From Streptomyces sp. NBC_01481 (GTDB lineage Bacteria > Actinomycetota > Actinomycetes > Streptomycetales > Streptomycetaceae): a stretch of 64,000 nucleotides of DNA. The translations under genes and the position numbers were made by a program. The notes under the pieces were generated by a model. That model saw nothing but the letters and a program-made list of their open reading frames with translations, did no database searches and was not told where the DNA came from. Numbering within the stretch: position 1 is the first letter of the stretch; each line of letters begins with the position of its first letter. The stretch spans positions 868,001-932,000 of the forward strand of contig NZ_JAPEPT010000004.1 in NCBI RefSeq assembly GCF_026339995.1, in the 5' to 3' direction. Of the stretch, positions 1-9,744 are shown in pieces.

Positions 1-2
1 TC

Positions 3-692
3 GTCCGCCGACACGGCTGGCAGACCGTGATGATCGCCATGCGCGAGGCAACTGACTGGTGTTCACGCTGGTGGAACAGCCGCAGGTTCCACCGCGCCCG
101 CGACCGGCGAATGGAAACCCTCACCACTCCCGGATGGGCGACCCACCGCGACGACCCGCGGCCTGTTGCCAGCAGCTACCCCGACATCGTCGCCCTCACC
201 GGGCTCCTGGCCTCACCGACACTCCGGAGCCTGCCCTTCACAGGCACCGTCGGGAACTTTCGCCGGTTCATCAAGGAAGTACGTGAGCGCGCTGCCCCCG
301 GCTATCGCTACGAAGGCGCCGGAGCAGCCGATCCGCTCGTCCGCTGGATCGAGGAAGAGCGGTACTACCGCACCCTGTTGAACCATCCGTGGCCAATGCC
401 GAACGAGCCTCGGACGCATGAACCGAAGACGCTGGATGATCTCGCTCGTCGGGTCGACTCCCTCCTTGCCCGAGGCGACCGGCGACGTTTCGTCAACTGC
501 GGCGACCGGTTCGAGGCCACCTACCCGACCGCGCGATTCTGCTCAATCTCATGCAGGTCGCGTAATTGGCGGCTCCAACAGATTGATCGGGCCAGCGGGC
601 CTGCGGAGTCGATGAAGTGCCCAGTCTGCGGGGTTACTTGGACCGCCGGCAACGACCGGCGCCAAGGGGCTCGCTACTGCTCACACCGATGA
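3..692 (+). CDS. C-terminal part of a TniQ-like transposon protein with zinc ribbons (5' end outside window)
   Basis: The frame is open to the left edge of the window, so the true start is probably outside; the first internal starts are GTG 27 and ATG 30. About 230 residues are visible. The early part (Trp/Arg-rich, 'RRFHRARDRR', then 'SYPDIVALTGLLASP') resembles the C-terminal region of actinobacterial TniQ proteins, which help target Tn7/Tn552-like transposition. The last 70 residues carry two Cys clusters: 'FVNCGDRF' with 'FCSISC', and 'CPVCGVTW' with 'YCSHR', consistent with zinc ribbons. The TniQ assignment rests on remembered motifs and is tentative. No tniA or tniB is visible. Confidence 0.42.
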   Translation, partial: VRRHGWQTVMIAMREATDWCSRWWNSRRFHRARDRRMETLTTPGWATHRDDPRPVASSYPDIVALTGLLASPTLRSLPFTGTVGNFRRFIKEVRERAAPGYRYEGAGAADPLVRWIEEERYYRTLLNHPWPMPNEPRTHEPKTLDDLARRVDSLLARGDRRRFVNCGDRFEATYPTARFCSISCRSRNWRLQQIDRASGPAESMKCPVCGVTWTAGNDRRQGARYCSHR

Positions 693-1185
693 CGGCAAGT
701 TGCATGGCGTCAAAGACAGCTCACCGGCAACACCAAGTGAGACGATCTCGCGGAAATGCAGCTGGGGGGCAACATCAACTGAGACTCCGGCTCGAACCCG
801 TCTCGCATGTCCTTGCATCCGCCCAGCTCACAGAGCCAGCCACTGGCAAGATCGAATGAGAGGGGACATCCACGGAGGTCTTGGTCCAGGGCCGTCTGCT
901 CCCAGTTCAGGGGAGTGCTGCCGGGTCCAGCGAGCGCCCGGGGTTCCGAAACAGGTTGTCACGGCGGAGTCACCCCGCGGGGGAACCCATGGCGCAGACG
1001 ACTACGGGCCTGTTCCCAATGCCCAGGAGGCCGCCTTCTGTGCGGCCGCGATGGCGTTGTTTACGGTTCGTGACAGCGGTTGTTCACGGGTTTGGGAGTC
1101 ACCCGGAATCCCTGTTGGGTGATGTTCACGAGTTTTGACAGCACCGCGGTAGTTGCCACGGCAGCATCAGGATGCTGGCTGATCG
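693..1185. other. Gene-free stretch
   Basis: Short open frames exist on both strands, but none has a convincing start or a recognisable protein. The stretch separates the transposon protein from the convergent DUF899 gene and is probably degraded DNA at an element border. Confidence 0.4.
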
Positions 1186-1926
1186 TCACGTCAGCTCGTC
1201 GGAGCGGCCGGCTTCGATGCGGGACCATTGGGCGATGGGGCGTCCGTTCGTACGCCAGACCTCGGGGTTCTTAGCGTCACCCCAGGGCTGGGGCCAGCCG
1301 TCGGGGGAGTCCTCCCACGTCTCCTGGCGTCCGTAGACGGTCATGTCCAGCAGCCCGTGGGTGGGGGCCATGATCTCGACGCCGCGGCCGCCGGTGTAGT
1401 ACGTCTCGAACACCCGATCGCCATCGCGGACGTAGCACACGAGGTGGTGACGCTGCCAGTCACGACCCTCCAGCAGCTGCGCCGCCGTCTTCTCGACCGA
1501 GTACCACGGCATGTCCAAGCCCAGGAAGTTCCGGTAGCGGACGCTGGCCTCATACGGGCCCTTGCAGAGCGTGGCGTACGTGACGTCGCGGGAATGGATG
1601 TAGGACAGCTCGCGGACCTGGCAGTTGAAGAACGTGCAGCCCTCGCACTGCTCCGCGGCTGGCCGACTGGGCCACCAGGCGTGGAAGTACGCGATCAGCT
1701 GCCTGCGGCTCTCGAAGACGTCGAGGATCGTGACCGGCCCCTCAGGACCGATCACCTCGATGGTGGCGTCGACCTCCACCATCGGCAGCCGCCGCCGCGC
1801 CGCCGCGATCGCGTCCCCTTCGCGGGTGTGCGCCTTCTCCCGTGCCAACAGTGCGTCCCGCGCCTGGTGCCAGGTCTTTCTGTCCACCACAGGCGGGAGG
1901 GCCGGGCTAGATCCGTGGTCGTTCAT
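1186..1926 (-). CDS. DUF899 family thioredoxin-like protein
   Basis: About 246 residues. The sequence matches the DUF899 family: 'LDVFESRRQLIAYFHAWW' followed by the Cys-containing 'CEGCTFFNCQVRELSYIHSRDV', then 'MPWYSVE' and a C-terminal Trp-rich 'ETWEDSPDGWPQPW'. DUF899 proteins have a thioredoxin-like fold and are thought to be cytoplasmic redox or detoxification proteins; no substrate is established. The ATG at 1926 is preferred over the one at 1938 because a GGAGG lies six bases upstream of it. The gene is monocistronic in this window and looks intact. Confidence 0.85.
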   Translation of the reverse strand: MNDHGSSPALPPVVDRKTWHQARDALLAREKAHTREGDAIAAARRRLPMVEVDATIEVIGPEGPVTILDVFESRRQLIAYFHAWWPSRPAAEQCEGCTFFNCQVRELSYIHSRDVTYATLCKGPYEASVRYRNFLGLDMPWYSVEKTAAQLLEGRDWQRHHLVCYVRDGDRVFETYYTGGRGVEIMAPTHGLLDMTVYGRQETWEDSPDGWPQPWGDAKNPEVWRTNGRPIAQWSRIEAGRSDELT

Positions 1927-1952
1927 GATCGCCTCCATGCGTTCATTGCAGT

Positions 1953-2123
1953 TTTGCCCACCGCGCTGACCACCGTGCGCGGTGGGATGAGCAGGGCTAC
2001 CTGCGGTTCTACAACCAAGAACTGCCCCGCAAGATCACCGAGCTCACCTGGCGGCGGCTGATGGATCCCGTGGACCAGTCTCATGGGCTCGTGGCGGTAG
2101 TTGGCGAACGCGTGATTGGGTTT
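1953..2123 (+). pseudogene. GNAT acetyltransferase N-terminal fragment
   Basis: Read in the frame of position 1953, the sequence gives 'RARWDEQGYLRFYNQELP', then 'TELTWRRLMDP' and 'HGLVAVVGERVIGF'. This is the typical first 55 residues of a GCN5-related N-acetyltransferase. The similarity stops after 'VIGF', no acetyl-CoA motif follows, and there is no good start codon. It is a truncated remnant, probably trimmed at both ends by earlier rearrangement. Confidence 0.6.
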
Positions 2124-2531
2124 CGTGCACTACCACTTTCATCTGACCACGTTGTCAGCGAACGAGAAGTGCTGTCATGCGGCATCGTCCGGCAGCTCAC
2201 TGGCCAACTTAACGGCGGCGCCGTCATTTCTCGTGAATATTCCCGAGTGAGTTGATCACCACCTGTCTCCGGAACCCATCAACAAACGCTGTTCCTAGAG
2301 GTGAACGAAGCCAGCCGCGAGCCCTCCCGCGGGCATTGATACAGGATTCTCTGAATTCAGGTCCGCAGATGCGTAGCTATGGCGACCGCTTGCGAGGCCG
2401 TCCTCATCGCGCGTGCGCGGCTCTCACAGCTCGTGTCGCATACGAACAGGACGTGACATAGATGGTGAAGATGTGGCATTGGCCGTGAAATGTGCAGGGG
2501 TACGGGTGGTCGGACGGCCCCATAGGAAGGT
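2124..2531. other. Gene-free stretch upstream of permease
   Basis: The GNAT-like frame degenerates after 2123 and no other credible reading frame covers this interval. It must hold the promoter of the permease gene starting at 2532, but no clear -35/-10 pair was recognised. Confidence 0.35.
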
Positions 2532-4019
2532 GTGGTGGCTGAGGTGGCGGAACCTACGACGGACAGTCAGGCCAGCGAGAGTGGCGACAGTTCCGTCGAG
2601 CTCGGCGGCTACCAGCAAGAGCTGAAACGGACGCTCGGCTCCTTTCAGGTGTTCGCGATCTCGTTCGCGTTCATCTCGGTGGCGGTCGGCATCTTCGCGA
2701 CATACGACGAAGTGCTGCTGACCTCGGGGCCGGTCGGGATCTGGCTCTGGATTGTCGCGGCGCTGGGACAGACCCTGGTGGCGTTGGTGGTCGCGCAGTT
2801 CGCCGCCCGCATCCCGCTCAGCGGCTCCTCCTATCAATGGGCCTCGCGGCTGGCCAACCCGAAGGTCGGCTGGGGGTTTGGGTGGCTGACCTTCTGTTAC
2901 CTGGCGATCGGCGTGGTTGCCGTCGACAATGCGCTTGCGAGCCAGGCGTTCATGCCGCTCGTCGGCATCGAGCCGGACGAGGGCACCGCGCGCGTGATCA
3001 CCATCGTGGTGCTGCTCATCCAGGCCCTGCTCGCCATCGCCTCCACGCGCATCGTCAGCTTGATCAACTCGGTCGCGGTCGGGCTCGAACTGGCACTCGT
3101 CGTGGTGGTGGCGGTCGCGCTCGTCATTGCTGTGGCGGTCACGGGCGACGGCGCAGCCGGCAACCTCACCTCGCGCGGCGTCACAGCGAACGCTTCCGAC
3201 TACTTCACGGTCGGCGGCGGGGTGATGCTCGCGATGATCATGGGCCTCGCCACTCTCGTCGGCTTCGACTCCGCGGCGAACCTGTCCGAGGAGGCCAAGG
3301 ATCCCCAACGCAGCGTCCCACGCGCGATCGTGGGATCGGTTGTGGCGGCCGGACTGCTGGGCATGCTGTTCCTGATCACGCTCACCATCGCGATCGACGA
3401 CATCCCCCGGATCACCGCCAGTGGATCACCGGTCGCGGCGATCATGCGCGATCAGCTCGGTCCGGTGGGGGAGAGGACGCTGCTGGTCGCGATCACGATC
3501 GCGTTCTTCGGCGCCGGGATCGTGGTGATGGTCGCGTGCTCGCGGATCATCTTCGCGATGTCGCGTGACTCACGTTTCCCTGCCCACCAGCTGATGCGGC
3601 GGGTCGATCCGCGCACGAAGACGCCGATCCCGGCGACGATCTTGATCTTCGCCCTGGGGGTCATCCTGATGGTCGTGCTGCCGGGTGCCGCGCTGCTGGA
3701 GCTGGTCACGGCGTCAACGATCCTCCCGGCGATCACCTATGGCTCGACGATCGTCCTCTACTTGGCGGTGCGCAAACGATTGGCTCGCAAGAAGGGCGCG
3801 TTCGACCTCGGGCGTTTCGAGCTGCCGGTCGCGATCTGCTCGCTGGTGTGGACGCTCGTCGCGCTGTTCGTGCTGGCGGCACCCCGGGAGGCGCTCGTTT
3901 CCGTCGTGATCGTGGTCTGCCTGCTCGGCGCGGGCGGGCTGTTCTTCCTTCTTATGCTGAAGTCCAACCGTGCGGCGCTGGAGACCGAGCCCGGAGAGGT
4001 GAGCGCCTTCAAGGATTGA
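2532..4019 (+). CDS. APC-superfamily amino acid permease
   Basis: A 495-residue integral membrane protein with about 12 hydrophobic helices, the usual size for the amino acid-polyamine-organocation (APC) superfamily. Visible family features are the N-terminal 'GSFQVFAISFAFISV' in helix 1, 'RIPLSGSSYQWAS' in helix 3, 'GFDSAANLSEEAKDPQRSVPRA' in the loop after helix 6, and 'AMSRDSRFP' before the second half. Such permeases take up amino acids, GABA, choline or ethanolamine using the proton gradient; the substrate cannot be read from sequence. The start at 2532 is a GTG. It is convergent with the ComB-like gene, whose 3' end overlaps by 11 bases. Confidence 0.85.
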   Translation: MVAEVAEPTTDSQASESGDSSVELGGYQQELKRTLGSFQVFAISFAFISVAVGIFATYDEVLLTSGPVGIWLWIVAALGQTLVALVVAQFAARIPLSGSSYQWASRLANPKVGWGFGWLTFCYLAIGVVAVDNALASQAFMPLVGIEPDEGTARVITIVVLLIQALLAIASTRIVSLINSVAVGLELALVVVVAVALVIAVAVTGDGAAGNLTSRGVTANASDYFTVGGGVMLAMIMGLATLVGFDSAANLSEEAKDPQRSVPRAIVGSVVAAGLLGMLFLITLTIAIDDIPRITASGSPVAAIMRDQLGPVGERTLLVAITIAFFGAGIVVMVACSRIIFAMSRDSRFPAHQLMRRVDPRTKTPIPATILIFALGVILMVVLPGAALLELVTASTILPAITYGSTIVLYLAVRKRLARKKGAFDLGRFELPVAICSLVWTLVALFVLAAPREALVSVVIVVCLLGAGGLFFLLMLKSNRAALETEPGEVSAFKD

Positions 4020-4833
4020 TCTGCAGGCGGCCGCCGAAGTTCGAGCGGACCGAACCGCGTCCCGTGTGCACCGTAGGCGCCACGGTTGCGTGATCAGGTG
4101 ACGTTGGCCCAGTTGGCCGGGGCGGAGACTGATTCTCACGCGATGTTTCGGTCAGCGACGGCATCGCGCGTGGACGGAGGACCATGAGCGAGCCTTCCAG
4201 GGCCGCCACCATGGCAAAGGGGAACCGGTCGACCTCAAGACAGAGCGCAACGTCATCAGGATGGACTCCTTGGCGCACCCCCTCCGCCAGTTCGGCGGCG
4301 GCGCGCGACTCGGCAGCGCGGCGGAGGAACTCAGCTGCATCCGTCCCAGCTTCGGTGGCCCTCCGAGCGATGTATTGAGCGCACGCCAGATCTTCATCGG
4401 CCTGCCCGTCTTCGCCAGTGACCACGAACGTGACACTGTCACTCTCGTGCGTCCGCAAGAGCTGAGCCGTTGCCTCCGCCACCACGAAGCTGGCGCACAG
4501 CACCAGCGGCGCCTCCTTGACCGCGAGGGCGCCGACCGTCCCTGCCGTGGTTTTCTGCACAACGGTCCGTCCGCCAAGGTCAATGCACCGCAGCAGGCCC
4601 GGCGAGTTGACGGTGTCGAACCCGGGCGCGGGCGGACCGTCTTTGAGCGCCACCCAATCCGGGTGGCGGGCCTTGAGCGCCAGGGCTTCGTCCAGCGACT
4701 CAGCAAGAACGATCTTTTCCGCCCCCTGGGCAAAGGCCCAAGCAGCCACGGTGAAAGCACGCATGACGTCGACGACGACCGCCACGGACGGGGCTTCGAC
4801 CAAATCAGCGATGCCAAGGAATCGAGTGTCCAT
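4009..4833 (-). CDS. ComB-like 2-phosphosulfolactate phosphatase family protein
   Basis: From ATG 4833 the protein begins 'MDTRFLGIADL' and contains 'VAVVVDVMRAFTVAAWAFAQGA', 'LKDGPPAPGFDTVNSPGLL' and 'VVQKTTAGTVGAL'. These match the ComB family of Mg-dependent 2-phosphosulfolactate phosphatases. In archaea ComB acts in coenzyme M synthesis; in actinomycetes the substrate is not known. The frame is also open upstream of 4833, so a longer product is formally possible (see the next entry). The last 45 residues, after 'MVLRPRA', look unlike the family and run into the permease 3' end, suggesting the original stop was lost. Confidence 0.72.
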   Translation of the reverse strand: MDTRFLGIADLVEAPSVAVVVDVMRAFTVAAWAFAQGAEKIVLAESLDEALALKARHPDWVALKDGPPAPGFDTVNSPGLLRCIDLGGRTVVQKTTAGTVGALAVKEAPLVLCASFVVAEATAQLLRTHESDSVTFVVTGEDGQADEDLACAQYIARRATEAGTDAAEFLRRAAESRAAAELAEGVRQGVHPDDVALCLEVDRFPFAMVAALEGSLMVLRPRAMPSLTETSRENQSPPRPTGPTSPDHATVAPTVHTGRGSVRSNFGGRLQINP

Positions 4834-4842
4834 TCCGGTCAT

Positions 4843-5306
4843 GATCGCGCATGCGCGACCCGAGGCACCCGGAGAGTGATACGCCTCACCGGTGGTGGAG
4901 GCGGCCAGTGAGCTCCTGGTCGTTGTAGAGGCGGATACGGATCGGCGGCCCGCGGCGAGAAACGCGCGCCGTGCCTCTTCAAGGCGCGTGTACTCACCCG
5001 CCATGTGGTCGAGCATCGCCGTGCGCCTGGCATCCATGGAATCCCGCAGCAGCACCTCCGCGTCCTCAGCGGACATCCCCAAGCGCTCCCGCAGGCAACT
5101 GACCGCCGCGGCGTGTGATCGCGCCAGCCCCTCGAACGCGACCTGCGGATCGGCCAGTAGATCATCCGATCGCGGCAGGTAGCTGGCGAGTGCCTCAACC
5201 AGCCCTGGGCGGGCAGCACGACGGCGGTCTGAGCCCTGCGCACGCTGTTGAGCGTGTACTGCAAGTTCCCCAGTGCCACGAGGGCGTCGTGCACGGGAGT
5301 GGTCAC
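4843..5306 (-). pseudogene. Frameshifted small helical protein, fused in frame to the ComB-like gene
   Basis: Starting at GTG 5306 the first frame gives 'MTTPVHDALVALGNLQYTL' up to 'TAVVLPAQG'. Near position 5205 the coherent reading moves to a second frame giving 'LVEALASYLPRSDDLLADPQ', then 'MSAEDAEVLLRDSMDARR' and 'MAGEYTRLEEARRAFLA'. Joined, these make a plausible alpha-helical protein of about 130 residues with no family I recognise. The second frame has no stop before the ComB-like ATG, so the two genes form one open frame. A single-base indel, real or a sequencing error, is the simplest explanation. Confidence 0.4.
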
Positions 5307-5563
5307 GTCCGCGCCGTGGCGGCTACGTTCCTCCGCCGGTTATGCGGCCAGGGTGTGGACTGTCGTGATCAGGTTCCAACTTGCGTGTCATGGCTCAGGT
5401 GCCTGGCCCCCTGTGCAGGATGGCCGCGAGGCAGGCGATCTTGGTGCCAACTAGGCACTGTCCGATGGGTCCGCTGCGCGATGACCCCAGCTGCTCGTTC
5501 TTGACAAGTGGCCCGGGCCAGGAGCTGGCAACGCCGTTAGGCTCCGATCAAACAGAACGGGGG

Positions 5564-5893
5564 ATGATGGTGGAGCAATGGCCCGAGGGCCCCGTCGCCG
5601 ATCCGGAAGCGGCGCGGGAGCGGTACAACTCTGACGCGCGGGCGACGCACAAGGCGTTGCGGGAGGTGGTCCGCGCCGATTTGGCCGCCGCGCATTTCGG
5701 TCTGGGAATCGTGGTCGTCGCCAGTGTGGTCGTGGGCTGTTTCGCAGCTCCCGTCGCCGGTGCGTTCGTGGTTGGAGCCTTCGCCGCACTGTTTCTTGTG
5801 GCGCTGGCGATCATGTTCCTTCGAGGCATTCGGGGTGTGGACGCGCTGCGCCGGGCCTACCTATTCACCTTTGGGTGGGCGACCTGGATCTAG
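5564..5893 (+). CDS. Small two-helix membrane protein
   Basis: Tandem ATGs at 5564 and 5567 follow 'ACGGGGG', a usable ribosome site. The product is about 109 residues: a charged N-terminal half ('EAARERYNSDARATHKALREVV') and two adjacent transmembrane helices ('LGIVVVASVVVGCFAAPV' and 'GAFAALFLVALAIMFL'). It ends 'FTFGWATWI'. The TAG stop lies inside a CTAG at 5890-5893, where an IS427-like element begins on the other side, so the natural C-terminus may have been cut by the insertion. No family recognised. Confidence 0.55.
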   Translation: MMVEQWPEGPVADPEAARERYNSDARATHKALREVVRADLAAAHFGLGIVVVASVVVGCFAAPVAGAFVVGAFAALFLVALAIMFLRGIRGVDALRRAYLFTFGWATWI

Positions 5894-6497
5894 GGCACTC
5901 GTTCGCGTGATGGACGGAGCCACAGCCTGATCGCGGCAACGGTGACGGTGCCATGGAAGATGTATGCACGCTTGTCATAACGCGTCGCCACAGCCCGGAA
6001 GTTCTTGAGCCGGTTGATAGTGCGCTCAACTTCGTTGCGACGCTTATAGATCTCCTTGTTGAAGCCGGTTGGCCTGCCGCCCTGGCTGCCGCGGCGTTTT
6101 CGGTGGGCCCGCTGGTCCCTCGGCTCCGGGATCGTGTGCTTGATCTGGCGTCTGCGCAGGTACCGGCGGTTTCGGCGGGATGAGTACGCCTTGTCGCCGC
6201 CGAGGTGGTCTGGCCGAGTGCGGGGGTGTCCGCCTTCCGGACGCGGTACCCGGATGCGTTCAAGGACCGCGATCAGCTGTGGAGCGTCGCCCCACTGGCC
6301 GGGTGTGATCACAAACGCGAGCGGACGACATCCGCCCTCACCGGTCAGGTGGATCTTGCAGGTCAGTCCGCCCCGGGAGCGTCCCAGGGCTTCGTCGGAG
6401 CGGTGTTGCCTCGGCCGGCTCCGCCTGCCGGGGATCCGAGGCGTGTCTGTGCGGGGACCTGTCGCCGATTCACCGCCAGAAACGTCACCCCCTGAGT
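5890..6497 (-). mobile_element. IS5-family (IS427-like) transposase remnant
   Basis: The minus strand encodes the C-terminal DDE half of a two-frame IS427-group transposase: 'GLTCKIHLTGEGGCRPLAF', 'LGGDKAYSSRRNRRYLRRR', 'YKRRNEVERTINRLKNFRAV' and the terminal 'AIRLWLRPS'. It is closely similar to the element at 23,909-24,857. Only the end of the first frame survives (about 6,363-6,490); the N-terminal DNA-binding part is gone and the next intact gene starts at 6,601. The stop codon lies in the CTAG at 5890-5893, the target motif this family uses elsewhere in the window. The element cannot transpose by itself. Confidence 0.8.
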
Positions 6498-6600
6498 GAC
6501 GTCCCCGGAAGACGATCCCGCCGACTGCACCGACGGCACACGCCACTCCCGGCCCGGATAGAGCGACTTGGGCGTCAACCATCCACGATCGTGCGGGGGT

Positions 6601-7539
6601 TCACGAGGCGAGCGGATCCTCCGTCGCGGTAATGCGGGCCAGCAGCGTGCGGGCTTCCTGGATGCGGGGGTGGGCCGGATGCAGGAACTGCTCACAGGCG
6701 GTCAGCGCCTGACGGGCTGCAGCTTCTGCCTCACTGCGGCGGCCTACGCCATGCAGGGCTGCGGCGGTAGCCATGCTCAGAGTTCCGCATTGCGCACGGA
6801 CCCACAGCGGCGTGAGCCGACCGGCCTCGGCCAAAGCCTCCTCGTGTCGGCCCTGCCCGCTCAGGCTGCGCACCAGGACCCGGTGCAGGGTGGCAGCCGT
6901 ATTCCCCTCCGCGCGGGGCAGATTCCCGCGGGCGATGGCCTCGGCCTCTTCGTAGCGATCCTGCCCGCACAAAGCGGCTGCCAGACTGGCCAATGCGGAG
7001 ACCTCGACCCTCCACACCTCGGTGAGGAGCGCGAGACGGGCTGCGCCGCGCAGTATGTCCTGCGCCTCGGCCTCCGCCTCCGTATGCCTTCCCTGGTCCA
7101 CGAGGACCGACACACGGTTCCCCCGGACCGCCAGCAGCAGTGTCCGCTCGGCGCCAACGGCCCGCTCCAACTCCGCGATCAGAGTCTCCATCTCGGCCAG
7201 CACCTCGGTCCCGCGCCCATGAGCGGCCGCCGCCGCCGTGGCCAAGGCCCTGGCCAGCCACACCACCATGGGGCTCCGGCCCCAGACGCGCCGTGGCGCG
7301 GCCGCAAGAGCTCTCGCCCGGGCCTCGGCCTCCTCGTACTCGCCTGCCTCAACCAGGTCCCGGAGGCAGTCGAGCTCCCTCCCCTGCCAACGGGACACCC
7401 CGCACACCCCGCCCTCGGCCCAGCTGAGCCCCGAGCCGCCCCGCACCATTCGTATGAAACTCACAAGCCGTGAGATTACGGGAACCCAGGCAGTCTCGTC
7501 CCCGCGGTTCCACGGTCCCGAAAGCTTCACCGCCACCAC
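6601..7539 (-). CDS. Tetratricopeptide-repeat protein
   Basis: About 312 residues, largely alpha-helical and built of TPR-like units such as 'LRDLVEAGEYEEAEARARAL', 'LVDQGRHTEAEAEAQDIL', 'LCGQDRYEEAEAIARGNLP', 'LSGQGRHEEALAEAGRL' and 'LHGVGRRSEAEAAARQAL'. TPR scaffolds mediate protein-protein contacts; many Streptomyces relatives are C-terminal parts of larger regulators. No N-terminal NTPase or HTH domain is present, so this may be a stand-alone or truncated form. The first 45 residues are not TPR-like, and a later start near 7449 is possible. The gene ends just beside the IS5 remnant. Confidence 0.65.
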   Translation of the reverse strand: MVAVKLSGPWNRGDETAWVPVISRLVSFIRMVRGGSGLSWAEGGVCGVSRWQGRELDCLRDLVEAGEYEEAEARARALAAAPRRVWGRSPMVVWLARALATAAAAAHGRGTEVLAEMETLIAELERAVGAERTLLLAVRGNRVSVLVDQGRHTEAEAEAQDILRGAARLALLTEVWRVEVSALASLAAALCGQDRYEEAEAIARGNLPRAEGNTAATLHRVLVRSLSGQGRHEEALAEAGRLTPLWVRAQCGTLSMATAAALHGVGRRSEAEAAARQALTACEQFLHPAHPRIQEARTLLARITATEDPLAS

Positions 7540-7611
7540 CGGTCTCCGGCAACCAAACGTCGATCTGTGGGCTGCACCTGGGCGATGTCACACAGTCGCC
7601 GCCTGGAGGCA

Positions 7612-7640
7612 CTAGGCCGTGTCTCCCCGATCAAGCGCGG
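7612..7640 (+). repeat. Orphan IS427-type terminal repeat next to CTAG
   Basis: The sequence CTAGGCCGTGTCTCCCCGAT starts at 7612. It matches the outer end of the IS5-family element at 8,771-9,744 (GCCATGTCTCCCCGATCAGG on the minus strand near 9,744) and begins with the CTAG seen beside other ends of this family. No transposase is attached, so it is a solo end left by deletion or excision. Confidence 0.5.
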
Positions 7641-7679
7641 TCTCCGGAACCTGTTCAAACACGGTTGGTGTGGCCAGCA

Positions 7680-8578
7680 TTAGGATGAGGGGCGGCCGAT
7701 CGAATCGAGTAGCTGGAGTTCTTCTGCCGTGAGTCGGAGTGCGCCCGCTGCCACATTGTCGACAAGGTGGTCCGGGTTGCCTGTCCCTGGGATGGCCAGC
7801 ACATGGGCGCCTTGCTGCAGGATCCATGCCAAGCGGACCTGCGCGGGTGAGACGCCGTGCGCGCGGGCCACGGCGTGGACCTGGTCGTGCTCGGCCCGGA
7901 CGGCTCCGGCCTCACGTCCCCCGCCGGCGATGGAGAAGAAGGGCACGAACGCGATGCCGCGCGCCCCGCACGCCCGGAGCATCTCGTCCCCGCGGCGCGC
8001 GTCGATGCCGTAGCGGTTCTGGACGCCGACCACCGGTGCAATCTCCTGAGCCTGGGCCAGGTGTTCCGGACGGGCGCCGGAGATGCCCAGGTGACGGACG
8101 AGTCCGGCGTCGCGCAGCTCGGCGAGAGCCCCGAAGTGCTCGCTGACGGAGTCCTGGCCCATGAGGCGCAGGTTGACCAGGTCGAGGTGGTCGCGACCGA
8201 GTTGGCGCAGATTTTCCTCGACCTGGCCGCGCAGTTGGTCGGGCCGCATCGGGTGCCCCACTCGCCGTTGGCATCCCTGGCCGGGCCGACCTTGGTGGCG
8301 ATGACAAGGTCGTCCGCATACGGTGCCAGGGCCGAGTTGATCAGTTCGTTGGCGGAGCGTAGCCGGGAGAAGTAGAAGGCGGCGGTGTCGATGTGGTTGA
8401 CGCCGAGTTCGACTGCGCGGCGGAGGGTGCCGATCGCCTGGCTGCGGTCGCTGGGGGTGCCCTGGTGGAAGGCGGCGCTGCCGGTCAAGCGCATGGCGCC
8501 GAAACGATCCGGTTGACAAGTGAGGTTACCCAGCAGCCACGTGCCAGCAGCTGCTGCAGAAACCGTGTGCGACGTCAT
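7680..8578 (-). pseudogene. Aldo/keto reductase, split by a single frameshift
   Basis: The first 108 residues from ATG 8578 read as an aldo/keto reductase N-terminus ('RLTGSAAFH', 'LGVNHIDTAAFYFS' with the catalytic-type Asp and Tyr, 'DDLVIATKVGP'). Near 8250, in 'GGGCACCCGATG' on the minus strand, the coherent reading moves by one base and continues 'QLRGQVEENLRQLGRDHLDL', 'GLVRHLGISGARPEHL', 'AWILQQGAHVLAIPGT' to the end at 7680. Joined, the protein is about 298 residues, normal for NADPH-dependent reductases of the AKR family. One missing base would restore it, so this is either a fresh pseudogene or a sequencing error. Confidence 0.8.
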
Positions 8579-8770
8579 CTATTCCATCAGCTCCATCCGA
8601 TCGACCATCGCCCGTCAACGGTTCAAGGCGCGGCGGTCCTGGAGTATGCGCAGGTGACTGGGGTGGCGGGAAGGCGCAGAGCGTTGGGGGAATGTCACAG
8701 CACGACCGGGAATCCTGAATACACACGCCGAGTTGTTACCGGTAGTGCTTCCGTTCCGTGAGCTGCACTT

Positions 8771-9744
8771 TCAGGAGCGGAGCCAGATGAGAAGCGCGGC
8801 AGCTGTGACGGTGCCCAAGAACACGTAGGCGCGCTTGTCATACCGGGTGGCGACAGCTCTGAACTGCTTCAACTTGTTGATCGCCCGCTCCACCGAGTTC
8901 CGTGCCCGGTAGCGAGTCTTGTTCGCCCGCAGGCCGGCCACCGCGTGAACCCCGTTTGCGGCGGGCAGCTTTGTGGTCGCTCTTCTCCGGGGATCACGTG
9001 CTGGATACCGCGATGCCGCAGATACATGCGGATCTTGCCGTTGCTGTACGCCTTGTCAGCCGCGACGCTGTCCGGCAGCCGCCTGGGCCGCCCCGACCCC
9101 AGCCGTGGGACACGGATCTTGTCCATCACCGGCTCGAACTGAGCGCAGTCCGCCCGTTGACCCGGCGTGATGAGGAACGACAGCGGGCGGCACTTTCTGT
9201 CCGCGCTCAAGTGCTGCTTGGTGGTCAGCCCGCCACGGGAGCGACCGAGTGCTTCACCTGCCGCACCACCTCCTCCAGAACAGGTTCAGGCGCATGTGCG
9301 CGCACACATGAACTGATCTTTGCGCGGCCCCCTTTGAGGCCGTGGACGGTGTCAGCGGCGGGGCCTTCGGGGCGCCGGCGTCGTGCTGATGAGCACGGAT
9401 GGAGGTGGAGTCGATGTTGATGTTCCAATCGACGTCGCCCTCAGTGTCGGCGACGGCCTGGGCATGCTGGAGCAGCCTCTCCCATGTGCCGTCCGCCGAC
9501 CACAACTGATGCCGTCTATGGACGGTCTGCCACGGACCGAAGCGTTCGGGTAGCTTGCGCCACTGGCAGCCGGTACTGCGTCGATGAACGATCCCGTTGA
9601 CCACCTGGCGGTGATCCCGCCACCGGCCGCACCGGTTGCTCTTGGGCAGCATCGGCTCCAGCACCGCCCACTCGCTGTCCGTGAGTTCCCCCCTGCTGAG
9701 CATGCTCAGATCAAGGAGTTGCCTGATCGGGGAGACATGGCCCT
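8771..9744 (-). mobile_element. IS5-family (IS427-like) element with degenerate two-frame transposase
   Basis: The first frame starts at ATG 9703 ('MLSRGELTDSEWAVLEPMLP', 'FGPWQTVHRRHQLWSADGTW', 'IDSTSIRAHQHDAGA') and ends near 9254. The second frame carries the DDE half ('ADRKCRPLSFLITPGQRADC', 'SVAADKAYSNGKIRMYLRHR'). The two-frame layout is normal for the IS427 group, which makes the full protein by programmed frameshifting. Additional shifts occur near 8,960, where the reading passes to a third frame for the conserved end (stop at 8771-8773, 'IWLRS'). The copy is therefore probably dead. The upstream end near 9,722-9,744 carries GTCTCCCCGATCAGG. Confidence 0.78.

Noticed and set aside
4843..5082. 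Reading the ComB-like gene as starting at 5082
   Set aside because: The family begins at about 4833; the upstream stretch fits a separate frameshifted protein, so the fusion is treated as accidental.
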